Assembly: GCA_900770845.1 (NCBI GenBank)
Contig: CAAGLS010000207.1
Coordinates: forward strand, 1-16,332
DNA: 16,332 bases
Direction of reading: 5' to 3'
Origin: an uncultured Prevotella sp.
GTDB lineage: Bacteria > Bacteroidota > Bacteroidia > Bacteroidales > Bacteroidaceae
The notes beneath the pieces are model-generated. The model had not been told where the DNA came from. It did no database searches and saw nothing but the letters and a program-made list of their open reading frames with translations. Each line of letters starts with the position of its first letter. Position 1 is the stretch's first letter. This document shows, piece by piece, positions 12,905 to 16,332 of this stretch. The translations under genes were made by a program, and so were the position numbers.

Positions 12905-14517
12905 AAGAAGAAATGATGAAACGACTTTCCATAGCTTTCGCCATTGCCTTGGCCACCACGGCGGCAACGGCACAAACCTCCGGGCCTGCAGCCATCATCA
13001 GGCAGCAGCCCGAAGGCATCCTGCACGACAACTACGCGCGCAGCAGTTATTATTTCTACACCACCTACTCCGGTGTATTATACGGCCCTGACCTGTGGTC
13101 TACCTCGCGTTACGTTGAGGGAAACGACGGCTGTGTGTACCTCTACAATCCCTTCAGCCAGCTCCCCACACGTTCCTGGCTGAAACTCGACCCCGCGGGC
13201 AACGACAAATACGTGGCTCATCTGCCGCAAGCTATCCGAGAGGGCGAGTCTTACGACGAAGAGGGAAACCTTACAAAAAAAGTCTACTACGCCTTCCCAG
13301 TGAAGGAATTTGAGACCAGTGAGGGGAAACCTTTCTGCAAGATCGATACGCTGGCCAATGGCACAGTGAAAAGCGAGATCAACTTCGTGCTGCGCAACGA
13401 CTCCCTCATCATGACCGACAACGACTACATCGGTCTGATGAACGAGGAAATGAAATGGACGGGCTATGCTGACACCGACATCAAAGTGGGACGCGTGGAC
13501 TACAAGCCCAACACGCTGCCCCAGACCGCGGCCTTGCAGGACTACAAGATGGCCTACCAGACCCTGGCGGGCGGCAACGAACAGAAAATCGTCAAAGTGG
13601 CTTTCGCCGACGACGGCAAAGTCTACCTGCTCAATCCCTACAACAACAGCAAGGCGGAAGTGATCGTCGGCTCCTACGATGGAGCTAAGACCGTCAGCTT
13701 CCCCACCAAGCAGTATCTCGGAGCCGACTGGGCCACCACCCACCACCTCTTCTTCATGGCCAGAGGCTATGAGCGCACAGAAAAGCAAATCAACTACGGC
13801 GACTGGTACAAGTCGCTCCAAATGACGGTGGACGCTGACAGGAAGACCCTCACCACACAGCCCAACAGCGTGATGATCATCAATGCCGGCGACTCCTTGA
13901 AATACGCTCTATCATATTATTTCGATCCCACGCTAACCCGCTACGAAGACCAGTCGCTCACACCTTCGGCTCCGATTATCGACACCATGTCGGTCCAGCC
14001 TTGCACAGAAGGAAACCCTGGCTTCATATCTTTCTTCTTCGACCGGTACGACGAGGCGGGTAACCTCTTCGACAACACCAAATACTACTATCGCCTGTAT
14101 GCCGACGACGATACCACTCCCTATACCTTCACTGATGACAACTACGTCAACGTCACCACTCCGATGACCGAAGTGCCGGTGAACTTTGTCGACAACATCG
14201 ACTTCTTCATCTACACGCTTCAGGGCAACGACAAGCAGTTGGAACGGTCGGTTAACCTCTATGACGGCAGCGTGGCGCACTGGGGAGTGCAGATGGTGTA
14301 TAAGGGTGGAAATAAGGAAACCGTTTCGCCCATAAGCTGGTGGAACGTTCCCACAACGGGCATCAATGCCGTTCAGAGTCCATCGAAGACGGTCGTCCGC
14401 ACGGAATACTACGACCTCTCGGGCCGTCGCCTCAGCCGCTGCGGCAGCGGACTCAACATCAAGGTGACGGTGTTCTCCGACGGAACGAGAGCGGTGGCCA
14501 AGCTTCAGGGCGAATAG
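12901..14517 (+). CDS. Secreted two-repeat protein of unknown function, paralog 3
   Basis: A 538-residue protein from ATG 12901, which overlaps the previous stop as ATGA. The frame is open back to 12724, but that part is the shadow of paralog 2 and has no signal peptide. ATG 12916 (MKRLS) is a possible alternative start. Signal peptide to about residue 25 (ATAQ). It has QPEGIL (36-41); repeat A at 75-112 (GNDGCVYLYNPFSQLPTRSW, then AHLPQAI); repeat B at 231-274 (VKVAFADDGKVYLLNPYN, then SFPTKQYLG); a late beta domain (about 395-490) with NTKYYYRLYADD, MTEVPVNF, WGVQMVYKGG; and a tail with EYYDLSGRRLS and DGTRAVAK. It is somewhat longer than its paralogs because of extra residues after repeat A (115-150). 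It is the last gene of the operon, followed by a terminator. Confidence 0.85.
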   Translation: MKEEMMKRLSIAFAIALATTAATAQTSGPAAIIRQQPEGILHDNYARSSYYFYTTYSGVLYGPDLWSTSRYVEGNDGCVYLYNPFSQLPTRSWLKLDPAGNDKYVAHLPQAIREGESYDEEGNLTKKVYYAFPVKEFETSEGKPFCKIDTLANGTVKSEINFVLRNDSLIMTDNDYIGLMNEEMKWTGYADTDIKVGRVDYKPNTLPQTAALQDYKMAYQTLAGGNEQKIVKVAFADDGKVYLLNPYNNSKAEVIVGSYDGAKTVSFPTKQYLGADWATTHHLFFMARGYERTEKQINYGDWYKSLQMTVDADRKTLTTQPNSVMIINAGDSLKYALSYYFDPTLTRYEDQSLTPSAPIIDTMSVQPCTEGNPGFISFFFDRYDEAGNLFDNTKYYYRLYADDDTTPYTFTDDNYVNVTTPMTEVPVNFVDNIDFFIYTLQGNDKQLERSVNLYDGSVAHWGVQMVYKGGNKETVSPISWWNVPTTGINAVQSPSKTVVRTEYYDLSGRRLSRCGSGLNIKVTVFSDGTRAVAKLQGE

Positions 14518-14564
14518 GCGGTTTGAGCCTGCCCCCTCCTGCGATTCCATTTCGCACTACAAAG

Positions 14565-14612
14565 AATCCCTCAAACACCGAAGGTCTTGAACCTCGGCGT
14601 TTGAGGGATTTT
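14565..14612 (+). terminator. Terminator of the three-paralog operon
   Basis: Arms 14565-14584 and 14592-14610 pair along AATCCCTCAAAC and most of the CCGAAGG end, with one mismatch and one bulge and a 7-nt loop. TTTTATTGTC follows on the plus strand. It lies 48 bp after the last paralog and 76 bp before the convergent nrdG stop. I found no comparable U-tracted hairpin for nrdG. Confidence 0.85.
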
Positions 14613-14687
14613 ATTGTCTCCCACAAGGATCGCAAGCGACGCAAAGACGTGCGTCAGCTGCAGGAGCCGTGACTTGTGACGGCCCTC

Positions 14688-15155
14688 TTATTTCTTCCAG
14701 AATCTCGCCGTGATGTCCTCGAAGGAGCCGTCGGGCAGTCGCTTGTAGAGCCGCTGGTTGGTCGTCTTCTTGTTCAACCCGCCCAAATGGGCCAGATAGG
14801 GGCCAACCTTGATGTAGTCAAAGACGGCCTTGTCCACCTCAGGCGCCACCCTTATCCGCCCGCTATACCATCCCACCTTGCACTGGGGATGACGGCGGCG
14901 CAGCGCTCGGGCCAGCCTGTTCACTTCCAAGGGATCGGCATCGCCACCCATGAAGCACACGCAGGTGATGTCTCGGCGGATGTCGGCCATCATTTGCTCG
15001 ATGGCCTCGCTTGTGAGCTCCTGTCCCACATCGCCCCAAAGGAATTTGCTGTGGCAGCCCGGACAGCGGCAGGGACAGTTGCTGATGTTGATGGCCAGTG
15101 TCACCTCGTCGGGTATCTCCTGGAAGACGATGCTCGTGTTGACATATTTAAGCAT
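14688..15155 (-). CDS. nrdG: Anaerobic ribonucleotide reductase activating protein NrdG
   Basis: A radical SAM enzyme that uses S-adenosylmethionine and a 4Fe-4S cluster to create the glycyl radical on NrdD. The 155-residue length is usual for the family. The cluster motif CX3CX2C is C27, C31 and C34 within NCPCRCPGCHS, with an extra C29. The SAM-binding GGDADP follows at about 70-75 (CFMGGDADPLEV). WYSGR and YIKVGPY are also typical of the family. The start ATG at 15155 overlaps the end of nrdD by 8 bp, so the two are translated together, as their function requires. This system works only without oxygen, fitting a strict anaerobe. Confidence 0.95.
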   Translation of the reverse strand: MLKYVNTSIVFQEIPDEVTLAINISNCPCRCPGCHSKFLWGDVGQELTSEAIEQMMADIRRDITCVCFMGGDADPLEVNRLARALRRRHPQCKVGWYSGRIRVAPEVDKAVFDYIKVGPYLAHLGGLNKKTTNQRLYKRLPDGSFEDITARFWKK

Positions 15156-16332
15156 TGCCGGCCTCCGACATCCGCTCCACCTCCACAGGCATGGGCAGCT
15201 TGTCGGAGGCGGCGTAGTAGCGGCGGTGAGCCTCCTCCTGGCGTGCGGCCGAGAAGTTGCTCACTCGCTTGAGGTAGCCGATGACGCGGGTCAGATAGTC
15301 CACGTTCTTCGAATGGCACACGGGACACTCATGGAGATAGCGCTTGTCGATGTGGCCGCAGTCGTTGCACACGGTGTTGGGCACATTGTAGGTGAAGTAG
15401 TTGCATCCCTCCTTGGCCGCCACCCTGAAGAGCTGGCGGTACTGGTCGCGGCTGAGGTGCTCCTCCAAGTTCATGTGGAGGGCGGAGCCGCCCGTGAGGT
15501 GCTTGATGTAGGGGGCGCCGTGAAGCTTGAACTTGTCGAGGATGGTCAGCGAGTCGTCCTCCACCACATAGAAATAGGAGTTGTAGCAGTCGCGCGGCAC
15601 GAAGTAGCCGTCCTCGCGGTCCCACTTGGCATGCTTCACGCCCACATTCTCGGCGGGAATCATCTCACAGTTGAACATGACCTCCTTGGAGCGGTATTTC
15701 CTGTTGTATTTCTCCACCAGCCCCAGCACGTCCTGCACGAAGTGAAGGTAGTCGGGGTTGTCGTTGATTTGCAGTCCCATGAACTCTGCGGCCTCCACCA
15801 GTCCGTTCACGCCGATGGTGAGATACTGTCGGCTCATGTTGATGTAGCCAGCGTCGAAGAGGGGCAGCATGCCATGCCGCTGCAGCTCCTTTAGGTTCTC
15901 GTTGTAGGCCAACTGCACCTTGTGGCAGAGGTCGATGATGTGGGAGAGGAACTCGCGATAGTCCTGTTCGTGGTTCACCGCCCACTGTATGCAGCGGTTG
16001 AGGTTGATGGTCAGCACGCTCTTCGAACCAGTGGAGACACCGCCGGCCCCGAGGGTGTAGCTGAATCCGTTGTCCTGGATTTCGTTGCGCAAGCGGCAGC
16101 AGGAACTCAGCGAGTCGGCATTGTCGCTGATATAGGTGAAGAAGCTGTGGCCTTCGGCATACATCTCTGAGGCGAAGTCGGCCCACTCCTTGTCCTTGCA
16201 CTCACCGTCCTCGGTGAGCAGGGCCATGGTCTCCACAGGGAAGGTGAGCACAGCCTTGGTGCGCTCCTTGTTGAACCACTTCATGAAGCGTTTCTGCAGC
16301 CAGGACAGGCCCTCCCAGTCGGGCTGGCTGCC
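15148..16332 (-). CDS. nrdD: Anaerobic ribonucleoside-triphosphate reductase NrdD, C-terminal part
   Basis: The class III reductase that turns ribonucleoside triphosphates into deoxy forms by radical chemistry. The frame is open to the right edge of the window, so about 394 C-terminal residues are seen of a protein usually over 700; the N-terminal ATP cone is outside. The ATG at 16284 is internal. The glycyl radical motif RVIGYL is present, with the radical Gly at codon 15277-15279. Just before it is the zinc ribbon of two CxxC pairs, CNDC (from 15369) and CPVC (to 15316), about 10 residues apart. Other family segments include TLGAGGVSTGSKSVLTINLN, IGVNGLVEAAEFMG and HLTGGSALHMNL. The TAA at 15148-15150 lies inside the nrdG start region. 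Confidence 0.96.
   Translation of the reverse strand, partial: GSQPDWEGLSWLQKRFMKWFNKERTKAVLTFPVETMALLTEDGECKDKEWADFASEMYAEGHSFFTYISDNADSLSSCCRLRNEIQDNGFSYTLGAGGVSTGSKSVLTINLNRCIQWAVNHEQDYREFLSHIIDLCHKVQLAYNENLKELQRHGMLPLFDAGYINMSRQYLTIGVNGLVEAAEFMGLQINDNPDYLHFVQDVLGLVEKYNRKYRSKEVMFNCEMIPAENVGVKHAKWDREDGYFVPRDCYNSYFYVVEDDSLTILDKFKLHGAPYIKHLTGGSALHMNLEEHLSRDQYRQLFRVAAKEGCNYFTYNVPNTVCNDCGHIDKRYLHECPVCHSKNVDYLTRVIGYLKRVSNFSAARQEEAHRRYYAASDKLPMPVEVERMSEAGNA

Noticed and set aside
14638..14683. Small hairpins (GACGCA/TGCGTC and ACGGC/GCCGT) as a terminator for nrdG
   Set aside because: Stems are 5-6 bp and no T tract follows on the minus strand.

Overview
The window is about 16.3 kb from a member of the Bacteroidota, most likely Prevotella or a close relative. 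The reasons are Bacteroidales-type promoters (TTTG, about 20 nt, TAnnTTTG), few ribosome binding sites, the lptE-TPR-secG gene order, a heavy-metal efflux operon with a HYC_CC_PP-type protein, and secreted proteins ending in DL.GRR tails. Coding DNA is GC-rich and the intergenic DNA is clearly AT-richer. Genus is an inference; no marker gene in the window settles it.

Layout. (1) 1-1432, plus strand: the 3' end of lptE, a TPR-like protein and secG, closed by a strong two-way terminator at 1453-1491. (2) 1513-8736, minus strand: a copper/silver efflux locus, transcribed HYC_CC_PP-like protein, CusA-type RND pump, TolC-type outer-membrane channel, CusB-type adaptor with a metal-binding domain, and a periplasmic HMA protein. 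The pump, channel and adaptor genes overlap by ATGA at both junctions. (3) 8737-9760, largely noncoding: a promoter for region 2, a tandem array of 22-bp repeats, tRNA-His(GTG) with its own promoter and terminator, and a 192-bp nested inverted-repeat element with 20-bp ends and a 4-bp flanking repeat (MITE-like). (4) 9761-14517, plus strand: three tandem paralogous secreted proteins of unknown function, closely packed (9-bp gap, then a 4-bp overlap) with a terminator. (5) 14688-16332, minus strand: nrdG and the 3' part of nrdD, the anaerobic ribonucleotide reductase pair, overlapping by 8 bp.

How the parts work. In region 2 the inner-membrane pump, adaptor and channel would form a tripartite complex that moves Cu(I)/Ag(I) out of the periplasm. 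The three methionines that line the E. coli CusA metal site are all present, while two proton-relay positions differ. The HMA protein may take the place of the chaperone CusF. Region 5 makes deoxyribonucleotides without oxygen, fitting an anaerobe. The least explained parts are the three-paralog operon, whose members each hold two copies of one beta-type motif, and the repeat-rich tract around tRNA-His.
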